Of a stretch of 64,000 nucleotides of DNA, positions 18,388 through 25,805 are shown piece by piece. Under the pieces are notes generated by a model. It did no database searches and had not been told where the DNA came from. It saw only the letters and a list, made by a program, of their open reading frames with translations. Within the stretch, counting starts at the first letter, position 1. Every line of letters begins with the position of its first letter. The translations under genes and the position numbers were made by a program. This stretch comes from Candidatus Babelota bacterium (GTDB taxonomy: Bacteria > Babelota > Babeliae > Babelales > Vermiphilaceae): positions 31,137-95,136 of the forward strand of contig JAJCZD010000011.1 of NCBI GenBank assembly GCA_029262615.1. Direction: 5' to 3'.

Positions 18388-20319
18388 ATGAAAAAGTTTT
18401 TATTTTTTGTTTTTTTAATCATACTGCAAACCTTTGCTGACCCAATTAAAATATGTAACGAATGTAGAGAAGATTTATACGTTGCCGCCTATTACGTTGG
18501 TGAGCAAGCCCATCGGGTTGGCAGTGTACAAAAGGTCGAAAAATGGAAATCAATTTCTTTGGAGCGGCCAGAGCGTATTTGGTGGTGTGATCGTGAAATT
18601 CTTTTTTCAACAGATACAGGTGCGCTCAAAGAAGAGTTAACAGACAAAGAAAAAGAAAATATATTTTACAAAAATATTGGTAGTGTGCAAGGCAGTACCG
18701 TTTATTTAGCAAATAACGGCAAAGATCTTGCCGGTTTTAATTATGCTGAGTGGAGTTTCGTTCGTCCGGTGATTAAAACAACTTCTAAATGGACTGCAGC
18801 AACAACCCTTGCAGTTTCTGATTATGCTTATGGCATATCGCAAGGAATAAAAAATAGTTTTCCCGGCGTTGTATATGATCAGTTCCAAAATCAGCCCGCA
18901 TCATTGCGTTTTGGAAATGAACTTTGTTGGGGTGAAAAAGCATATGTAGAAAAGCGTAAAAAGCATGTCAAAACAGCGCTCAAAAATATGTTTGATGGCT
19001 TATCATTCAAAGAAACTAAAGTGCCGATCATTGCATTGATTGGTAGTGGTGGTGGTTACCGAGCTATGGCATGTATGATTGGTTCTATGATTGGTGCCCA
19101 AGATATTGGCCTACTGGATGCCACAACTTATATTACATCATTATCAGGATCAACCTGGGCGGTGGGGCCTTGGTTGGCAACTGGTCTACCATTACATGAA
19201 TTTAAAGATTATATGATCCAGCGTATGACAAAAGGGATCACCAGTTTAAACCCTGGATGCTCAAAAGCAATAGCTGATGTTATCTTAACTAAATATGCAT
19301 TTGGGCAAGATGTTTCTATCGTTGATTTTTATGGTGGTTTAATTGCCCATGCAGTTCTAGGCCACTTTAAAGATGAGCGTCAATTTGTGTATTTACCAGA
19401 TCAAGTTAAACGGTTAGAAGATGGTAGTTGGCCATTCCCAATATACACTGCGGTGCGTGCAGATAAAAAAGCAGAGCAGAATTGGTGGGAAATTACGCCA
19501 TTTGAGGTAGGTGGTTCTTGGCTTGGTTGGTATGTGCCGACCTGGGCATTCGGCAGAAAATTTAATAATGGTGTTTCAACTGATTGTGCTACCCAGCAAA
19601 GTATGGGATTTTACTTAGGAACATTTGGTTCTGCATTTGCCGCATCATTTGGTCGTATTTATTCCGAGGTGCGTGATAATTTGTATTTGCATACAACTAA
19701 GTTTGTACTTGATCAGATATTAAAAAAGATTGGAGACAAGCGGTTGACTGCAGCAACGGTCTGGAACTTTACCGCTGGCCTTGATAATTGTGAACTTGCA
19801 AAATATAAAAAGCTTCGGTTGGTAGATGCTGGTATAGATTTTAACTTACCGTATCCTCCTATTTCTGGTCAGCGACCTGAGCGGAAAGCAGACATTCTCA
19901 TCTTCTTGGATTACTCAGCAAATATTGCGGGAGCCGAGGAGCTCCAAAAAACATATGCGTATGCAAAAAAACATAACCTGCCATTTCCAGAGATTGACTT
20001 TACTGATATTGATACAAAAGCAATTTCGATTTTTAAAGATGAGAACAATCCTGATGCGCCAGTTGTTATGTATCTACCATTAGTCCAAGACAAACTAGTA
20101 TGGAATGAGTTAAAAGAGCAAGAAGAGTGGCATGATTATATTTCCATGCTGGAAGGTTTTGATCCTGAGACCTGCACGAAAGATGATTATTGCAGTACTT
20201 TTAATTTTGATTATCAAGAAGATGAATCGCAACGCTTGATGGCACTCACTGAATTTAATATGAAGGCAAGTAAGCAAAAGATTCTTGATGCAATTGCATG
20301 GGTATTAGAAAAATCATGA
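18388..20319 (+). CDS. Secreted cytosolic-type phospholipase A2-like enzyme 1
   Basis: 643 residues from ATG 18388 (AAAAGGG 7 nt upstream; an in-frame GTG at 18379 is less likely), with a signal peptide (FLFFVFLIILQTFA). The catalytic domain matches the animal group IV PLA2 fold along its length. The oxyanion-hole motif GSGGGYRAM (Arg225) and the nucleophile elbow SLSGSTW (Ser253) are present, as is the Asp motif VDAGIDFNLPYPP (Asp480). So are the cPLA2-specific PFPIYTAV, WEITPFEVGG, GTFGSAFAASF and KHNLPFPEID blocks. Expected chemistry is hydrolysis of phospholipid acyl esters by the Ser/Asp dyad, probably on host membranes. No C2 domain is visible; the N-terminal 200 residues are of unknown fold. 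It overlaps the next paralogue through ATGA. Confidence 0.85.
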   Translation: MKKFLFFVFLIILQTFADPIKICNECREDLYVAAYYVGEQAHRVGSVQKVEKWKSISLERPERIWWCDREILFSTDTGALKEELTDKEKENIFYKNIGSVQGSTVYLANNGKDLAGFNYAEWSFVRPVIKTTSKWTAATTLAVSDYAYGISQGIKNSFPGVVYDQFQNQPASLRFGNELCWGEKAYVEKRKKHVKTALKNMFDGLSFKETKVPIIALIGSGGGYRAMACMIGSMIGAQDIGLLDATTYITSLSGSTWAVGPWLATGLPLHEFKDYMIQRMTKGITSLNPGCSKAIADVILTKYAFGQDVSIVDFYGGLIAHAVLGHFKDERQFVYLPDQVKRLEDGSWPFPIYTAVRADKKAEQNWWEITPFEVGGSWLGWYVPTWAFGRKFNNGVSTDCATQQSMGFYLGTFGSAFAASFGRIYSEVRDNLYLHTTKFVLDQILKKIGDKRLTAATVWNFTAGLDNCELAKYKKLRLVDAGIDFNLPYPPISGQRPERKADILIFLDYSANIAGAEELQKTYAYAKKHNLPFPEIDFTDIDTKAISIFKDENNPDAPVVMYLPLVQDKLVWNELKEQEEWHDYISMLEGFDPETCTKDDYCSTFNFDYQEDESQRLMALTEFNMKASKQKILDAIAWVLEKS

Positions 20320-22277
20320 AATATATTTTAGTAGTATCACTTTGTTTTTTTATTTCGCTTCAAGCAGATAACATTTCGGTTTTTAATAAAGCAAGCAAGC
20401 CGGTCTTTATTGCTCCATATACGGTGAATAACAGTGCATGGCAGGTTGGTAACGTAAATTTAGTGGGTCCTAATCAATCAGCAATAGTACGCCGACCAAA
20501 AAAAAGGAAGGGCCATGACAGGCAATTGGCATTTTCTTTTGTACCCGGTTTGCTCAAACCACAATTTGAGAAAGATGTTTTTTACCAAGAGATTTCTTCT
20601 AAAAATATTGGAACAACGCAAGGCTCAACTTTTTATATTACACAAAAAAAGGGTAAGTTAACAGGTTATAATGCTGCTCAATGGAACATCGAGGAACCCC
20701 TAAAAAGTGGTGTAAAAAAAGTTAATAAACTCACAAAGGGTGACTTATCACTTATTAGAAAAAACATTGCAAAACAATTGAAAGTAGTGCGTGAAAATCC
20801 ATATAAAAACAAAGTTGCACACGTGCGTAAGGGGACTAATATTTCCCCGCAAGAAAAAGAATATCTTGCAAAGCGTCTACCAAAAGTAAAATTAGCTTTA
20901 GAGAAATTCCTTTCCATGCCTCTGGATGGTAAATATATTCCAAAAATTGCTTTTATCGGTAGTGGTGGTGGTTACCGTGCAATGCTATGGTCTCTTGGTG
21001 CAACGGTTGGTGCACAAGAGATAGAGTTACTTGAGGCGATTACCTATTTTGTCGGCCTGTCTGGTTCTACTTGGTTTTTGGGTTCTTGGTTTGCCAGCGG
21101 TCTATCCATAACTGATTTCAAAGAAATGATTTTTGGCAAGTTAGGCAAAGGATTTGGCCGGCTATGGGGTTTAGGAACGGTACCATTTTTAGGCCTTGTT
21201 CCCATTACTAATCAGGAAGCAAAGCTCATGGCAAATAATATATTGTTAAAGTTTGCAATGCGCCAACCCATTACGATCGTTGATTTTTATGGTGCGTTGC
21301 TGGCAAATCGTTTTTTTGCTGAATTTGGTAATAAACGCCAACAAGTACGCCTTTCAGGACAACGAAAGATAATTAAGAATGGAGATTTACCCTTTCCAAT
21401 ATATACTACCGTACAAGTTGGCAGACGGACCTCAAATTGGTTTGAGTTCAATCCTTATGAGGCTGGAACTATGTCTTCAGAAGTTTGGACACCTTCCTGG
21501 GCATTTAACCGTGTATTTAAAAATGGTATTTCCCAAAACTTTGCCCCGGAACAAAGCTTAGGTTATATATTAGGTGCATGCGGTTCTGCCTTTGCCGCAA
21601 ACTTTATGCAAATATATCAAGAGATCGCTAGCAAGCTCGATAATAGAGCTGTTAAAAAGATAATTGATTTAATTTTAAAAGGTGTTGGTAGAAGACAATT
21701 ACTAAATGGCGCAAGAATATACAATAATGCATTTGGCTTGCCAGGCATTGCCACGAATAATGAATTGATTCTTCAATTAGTAGATGCAGGTCTTGCATTC
21801 AATTTACCCTATCCGCCAATTAGTGGTCAGGCAAATGGCAGGAAAGCCGATATACTGATTTTTCTTGATGCTTCAGAAACGATTTATGAGGCGTATCAAT
21901 TAAAACGAGTTGAGCAGTATGCCAGAAAAAATAATTTAAAGTTTCCTAAGATAGATTTTACTGGTCTTGGCAAAAAGACGATTTCGGTTTTTAAAGACGA
22001 GAAAGATCCTTCGGTACCAGTAGTTATCTATATGCCGCGCAGTAAAGAAAGCCATATGTGGGATGTGTACAAAGACCAATCAGGCTTTAAGCATTTTGCA
22101 GAATTTATTACCAATTTTGATCCAGAAAGATGCATAAAAACTGGATTTTGCTCAACGGGTAACTTTACTTATTCAACCAAACAAGCAAAACAATTAGTAG
22201 CACTGGCAGAGTTTAATATGAGTGTAAGTCAAGAAACAATCAAAGATGCAATCAAATGGGTGATTGAAAATAAGTAA
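20316..22277 (+). CDS. Secreted cytosolic-type phospholipase A2-like enzyme 2
   Basis: 653 residues from ATG 20316, which overlaps the stop of the upstream paralogue (ATGA). It has a signal peptide (YILVVSLCFFISLQA). Catalytic residues are conserved: Arg221 in GSGGGYRAM, Ser249 in GLSGSTW and Asp490 in VDAGLAFNLPYPP. The same cPLA2 blocks follow (PFPIYTTV, FEFNPYEAG, GACGSAFAANF, KNNLKFPKIDF). The two proteins are collinear but well diverged, so the duplication is old and both appear to be under selection. A basic stretch near residues 65-75 is unique to this copy. Sequence resemblance to animal cPLA2 is greater than to bacterial patatins, which suggests gene acquisition from a eukaryote. Confidence 0.85.
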   Translation: MKYILVVSLCFFISLQADNISVFNKASKPVFIAPYTVNNSAWQVGNVNLVGPNQSAIVRRPKKRKGHDRQLAFSFVPGLLKPQFEKDVFYQEISSKNIGTTQGSTFYITQKKGKLTGYNAAQWNIEEPLKSGVKKVNKLTKGDLSLIRKNIAKQLKVVRENPYKNKVAHVRKGTNISPQEKEYLAKRLPKVKLALEKFLSMPLDGKYIPKIAFIGSGGGYRAMLWSLGATVGAQEIELLEAITYFVGLSGSTWFLGSWFASGLSITDFKEMIFGKLGKGFGRLWGLGTVPFLGLVPITNQEAKLMANNILLKFAMRQPITIVDFYGALLANRFFAEFGNKRQQVRLSGQRKIIKNGDLPFPIYTTVQVGRRTSNWFEFNPYEAGTMSSEVWTPSWAFNRVFKNGISQNFAPEQSLGYILGACGSAFAANFMQIYQEIASKLDNRAVKKIIDLILKGVGRRQLLNGARIYNNAFGLPGIATNNELILQLVDAGLAFNLPYPPISGQANGRKADILIFLDASETIYEAYQLKRVEQYARKNNLKFPKIDFTGLGKKTISVFKDEKDPSVPVVIYMPRSKESHMWDVYKDQSGFKHFAEFITNFDPERCIKTGFCSTGNFTYSTKQAKQLVALAEFNMSVSQETIKDAIKWVIENK

Positions 22278-22279
22278 TT

Positions 22280-22308
22280 TTGCACGAAGATCCGTTATTG
22301 CTTATACT
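22280..22308 (+). promoter_or_regulatory. Putative promoter for recJ-cmk
   Basis: TTGCAC (22280-22285), a 17 nt spacer and TATACT (22303-22308) lie about 45 nt upstream of the recJ GTG. This is a reasonable vegetative promoter. Confidence 0.5.
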
Positions 22309-22352
22309 TAAAACACAAATTTTAAAAAGCAACTAAACAAAAAAGATGTACT

Positions 22353-24104
22353 GTGCAATTTCTTCGTGGACAAAAATATTTCTGGAAATTACCGCCATTT
22401 GATAAGAAACAAATCTTCTCTATCGCCTCGTCGTATAATTTAAGTGTACCGATTGCGCATACTTTGTTTTCTCGTGGGTATGTAGATAAAAAATTAATTG
22501 ATGAATTTTTATTCAGTTCATTCGAAAAAGATGTTTCTGATGCCGTTCAATTAAAGGATGCACAAAAAGCTGTTGATCGGATCTTGCAAGCGATTAAAAA
22601 TAAAGAAAAAATATTAATCGTTGGTGATTATGATGTTGATGGTATAACATCATCTGCGCTTATGCTTATTTGCTTATTACCACTGCATGCACGTATTAAT
22701 TTTTTCATTCCTAACAGAGTTAAAGACGGTTACGGTCTGGCTACCAAAGTAGTTGAGCGGGCAGGCCAAAATGGTTATTCCGTAATTATTACCGTTGATA
22801 ATGGCATTACTGCTTTTGAACCAGCACTCAAAGCAAAAGAGTTGAGTATTGACTTGATTATTACCGATCATCACCGACCACATGATCATGTGCCTGATGC
22901 ATTTGCAATCATTAATCCTAATCAAGTAGATTGTGCCTATCCATTTAAATTATTTGCTGGTGTTGGAGTAATCTTTAAAGTGATGAGTTTGTTGTATAAA
23001 CAACTAAAAAAAGAATTGCCAGCAAAAGCTTACGAACTTTTGCTGCTTGGTACTATTGCAGATGTAGTACCATTACTAGGAGAGAACCGTTTTTGGGTTC
23101 GTCATGGTTTGAACTATATTAATAAAATTCAAAGCAAATCATTTCTAGCTCTCAAAAAAAATGGGAAAATCCAAAAACCATACATTGATTCAACTGATAT
23201 TGGTTTTAATATCACGCCACAAATTAATGCATTAGGTCGTTTGGAAGACTCACGCCAAGCAGTTGGTTTTTTAATTGGTTCAGATAGTGCCCAGGTACAA
23301 GAGGTTGCAAGGGTCTTGTTTGAATTGAACCAAGCACGCAAGGATATAGAAAAAGATGTTTTGGCTCAAGTTGTGGCTCTAGTAGAGCAAAAAAAGATCG
23401 ATGTAGAAAGAGAAAATATTATCATTGCGGCAAGTACCAGTTGGCCACCTGGCGTTATTGGTTTGGTAGCCTCACGGTTAGTTGGCTTATATGGCAAACC
23501 AACTATTTTATTACACTTAACTAAAAATGGTATTGCAAAAGGCTCGTGCCGTTCTATTGCGGAGTTTAATATGTTTGATGCGCTTAATGCCAATGCCGAT
23601 TTATTGAATCAGTTTGGCGGGCACTCTCAAGCGGCAGGTTTGAGCTTACCAATAGATAACATTCCTAAATTAAAAGAAAAATTAGAAGCATTAATTGCAC
23701 AGCAGTTAAGCCCATTTGATTTACAACAGAAAATTGTGCTTGATGCTCAAGTTACATTGCCGGATGTGAATAACAAATTTTTTGATGATTTAAATCATCT
23801 ACAACCATTTGGCCATGGCAACCATCAGCCACTATTTCATATTGATGAAGTCGTTTTGATTCAACCACCACAATTATTAAAAAACGCACATGTTAAATGT
23901 TCTATCTTTGCGGATGGGATTATCAAGCCATTGATGTTTTTTAATCGTCCTGAGGTGTTTGATTTACTTATAGCACAAAACCAAGAACCATTTACTATTG
24001 CCGCAACGGTAGGGCAGAATTATTGGAATGGCAAAACAACAGTGCAATTGTATGGCACTGACATAGCAATTTCAAAGGAAGCTTCAAATGATAATAACCA
24101 TTGA
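22353..24104 (+). CDS. recJ: Single-stranded-DNA-specific exonuclease RecJ
   Basis: 5'-3' ssDNA exonuclease of recombinational and mismatch repair. The 583-residue protein shows the DHH phosphoesterase motifs VGDYDVDGITSSA, TVDNGI and ITDHHRPHD. The DHHA1 part has WPPGVIGLVASRL and the GGHSQAAG glycine motif, and a C-terminal OB-like domain follows (HLQPFGHGNHQPLF). The start is GTG with only a weak ribosome binding site. The last 17 nt overlap cmk, so the two genes form an operon. Confidence 0.93.
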   Translation: MQFLRGQKYFWKLPPFDKKQIFSIASSYNLSVPIAHTLFSRGYVDKKLIDEFLFSSFEKDVSDAVQLKDAQKAVDRILQAIKNKEKILIVGDYDVDGITSSALMLICLLPLHARINFFIPNRVKDGYGLATKVVERAGQNGYSVIITVDNGITAFEPALKAKELSIDLIITDHHRPHDHVPDAFAIINPNQVDCAYPFKLFAGVGVIFKVMSLLYKQLKKELPAKAYELLLLGTIADVVPLLGENRFWVRHGLNYINKIQSKSFLALKKNGKIQKPYIDSTDIGFNITPQINALGRLEDSRQAVGFLIGSDSAQVQEVARVLFELNQARKDIEKDVLAQVVALVEQKKIDVERENIIIAASTSWPPGVIGLVASRLVGLYGKPTILLHLTKNGIAKGSCRSIAEFNMFDALNANADLLNQFGGHSQAAGLSLPIDNIPKLKEKLEALIAQQLSPFDLQQKIVLDAQVTLPDVNNKFFDDLNHLQPFGHGNHQPLFHIDEVVLIQPPQLLKNAHVKCSIFADGIIKPLMFFNRPEVFDLLIAQNQEPFTIAATVGQNYWNGKTTVQLYGTDIAISKEASNDNNH

Positions 24105-24777
24105 TGGCCCAACTGCTAGTGGTAAGTCAACCACTGCTACCTTGCTTGCACAAAAGCTTGGTATGAATCATTTAAATTCTGGACTCTTATATCGTGCACT
24201 AGCGTATTTACTTTTGAATAAAAAGCAATATGGCCTTACCGATTTATATGAACCGCTTGCTCGAGATGTTTCATTTTTTTTGGATCCAGAGCGCTTTTTA
24301 GTTTCCTTTGGTAAAGATAATAAAATGAGTATTTTATATGCCCAAGAGGATATTACTCCATTTTTAAAAGATGAAATAATTGATAGTGCAGCCTCAATGG
24401 TAAGCACCAATGCTGTTGTGAGGCAAAAAATAACTGACCTGCAACGCGTTTTGGCTCAAGAAAAAGATATTGTTTTAGATGGTCGGGATGCTGGCAGCAA
24501 TGTGTTTCCACACGCTGATGTTAAATTTTATGTAACTGCTTCAGAGCCGATACGGGCAGTGCGTTGGCAACAAGCTATGGCAAAAAAGGGAATTAATTTT
24601 TCATTGCTAGAGGCTATTGAAAACATAAAAGAGCGTGATTCTCGTGACCAAAATAGAAAAATTGCACCACTACAAATTCCAGATGATGCAATCGTTATTG
24701 ATAATTCTGATGATTCAATTGAACAAACATTGCTAGAGATACTAGAGTGTTTAAAAAAGAAAGGAGCCCTCAATTAG
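24088..24777 (+). CDS. cmk: Cytidylate kinase
   Basis: Phosphorylates CMP and dCMP with ATP. The 229-residue protein has the P-loop GPTASGKST (residues 7-15), the CMP-binding LNSGLLYRA and the DGRDAGSNVFPHADVKFYVTA block. The RDSRDQNRKIAPL lid is also present. It overlaps recJ by 17 nt, with GGAAGC in the recJ tail acting as ribosome binding site. Its stop codon lies inside the loop of a hairpin terminator. Confidence 0.95.
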   Translation: MIITIDGPTASGKSTTATLLAQKLGMNHLNSGLLYRALAYLLLNKKQYGLTDLYEPLARDVSFFLDPERFLVSFGKDNKMSILYAQEDITPFLKDEIIDSAASMVSTNAVVRQKITDLQRVLAQEKDIVLDGRDAGSNVFPHADVKFYVTASEPIRAVRWQQAMAKKGINFSLLEAIENIKERDSRDQNRKIAPLQIPDDAIVIDNSDDSIEQTLLEILECLKKKGALN

Positions 24778-24788
24778 AGAGCTCCTTT
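24760..24788. terminator. Intrinsic terminator at the end of cmk
   Basis: AAAGGAGC (24760-24767) pairs with GCTCCTTT (24781-24788), with extra CTC/GAG pairing in the loop. It is shared with the convergent Cys-rich gene. Confidence 0.65.
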
Positions 24789-24807
24789 GAAATAAATAAC
24801 TTAGAGG

Positions 24808-25200
24808 TTATTTACAACCACCTTCGTTGTAAACACCTTCACCAAGACGGATTTTGTCTCTACTTAGACAAGATTCATCAACGTAAGGGCATCCATCAAA
24901 AGTATAAGTTGTAGAAGTTACAACATTAGTGCAACCATCTACTGCTTGCTTAGCTTCAACAACAGCCCATGCTTCACATGGAACTACTGTTTTGAACTTT
25001 GCGCAAGAATCAGAACATTGCGCGTTTGGTAAACAACCACCTTTTGGAGCTGCTGGCATCGCACAACGTGGTGCACAAGGAGCACACTTTGTTGCACATA
25101 CTGGCTTGCATGGTTTACATGAACCGCCACCACAACGACGTCTCGCAAACGCACCAGATACTGCTGCTAATGCAAGAATTGTAAATAAGAGTTTCTTCAT
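24808..25200 (-). CDS. Small cysteine-rich exported protein
   Basis: 130 residues with a typical signal peptide (KLLFTILALAAVSGAFA). A Cys/Pro/Lys-rich N-terminal half (CGGGSCKPCKPVC, CAPCAPRC) is followed by a C-terminal half with spaced cysteines (about 17 Cys in total). Strong GGAG-type ribosome binding site (AAGGAGAGTATC). The composition suggests a disulfide-stabilised envelope or extracellular protein; a DsbD homologue in the window could serve its folding. No family is recognised. The repeated Cys-x-x-Cys pairs could bind metal if reduced. Confidence 0.7.
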   Translation of the reverse strand: MKKLLFTILALAAVSGAFARRRCGGGSCKPCKPVCATKCAPCAPRCAMPAAPKGGCLPNAQCSDSCAKFKTVVPCEAWAVVEAKQAVDGCTNVVTSTTYTFDGCPYVDESCLSRDKIRLGEGVYNEGGCK

Positions 25201-25510
25201 GATACTCTCCTTTATAAAGGGTTAATAATACTCACGTTTCTAATACCAATATAATACTTTTTTTCCCCTAAAAACAATACTATTTGTAATAAAAAAAGGG
25301 GCAAAGGGGTAAATGCAGGGTAAATTAACCTAATTTAGGGGTCACTTTGTGTGGATTTTTGCTTGATAAAACCATTGGAAAAGGTTTTATTTACAGTCTT
25401 TTTTGAGCTATTAGTCACAGAATAATCTTAAAAGGGCTTTTTTTGAGAATTGTGGATTTGAGAATTGCGGAAAGGAAAAGGGGAAAGGGCCAAGCAGGCC
25501 CCTTTTTAAG
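25201..25510. other. Intergenic region with terminator-like hairpin
   Basis: About 310 nt without a convincing gene. The right end holds a G/C hairpin (GGGCC 25487-25491 with GGCCC 25497-25501) flanked by A and T runs, which on the minus strand would end transcription of the small acidic protein gene. The left end is AT-rich and probably carries the promoter of the Cys-rich gene. A short direct repeat, TGAGAATTG, occurs at about 25444 and 25459. Confidence 0.4.
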
Positions 25511-25774
25511 TTATAGTTCTTTTGTTTCTTCTTGGTCAAAAAGATCTTCTGAGTCTTCTAATACCAAGAGATCTTCTTGTTCATCCATCAGAGCGTCTTC
25601 TTTAAAGAGATCTTCATCGTCCAAAGCCAGCTCTTCTTCTAGTAGTGCTTCGAGACTTGCTGTGTCTATCTCTTTTGATGGGTGATGTCTTTTTTTGCTT
25701 GTAAATGGGCGATGGCATGCCGGAGCACTTACCAACAACGCTAATGCAAGGACTGCAACCAAATAATTCTTCAT
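25511..25774 (-). CDS. Small acidic exported protein, possible lipoprotein
   Basis: 87 residues. A signal peptide (YLVAVLALALLVSAPAC) ends in a cysteine that could be lipidated, although APAC is not an ideal lipobox. A short His/Lys-rich stretch is followed by an extremely acidic tail (Glu/Asp/Leu repeats, EEELALDDEDLF, LVLEDSEDLFDQEE). A preceding AAGGAA motif supports the start. No family is recognised. The acidic tail could bind cations or basic proteins; this is speculation. Confidence 0.65.
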   Translation of the reverse strand: MKNYLVAVLALALLVSAPACHRPFTSKKRHHPSKEIDTASLEALLEEELALDDEDLFKEDALMDEQEDLLVLEDSEDLFDQEETKEL

Positions 25775-25805
25775 GGAGCGTTAATTCCTTTCTTTTTAAA
25801 GTAAT

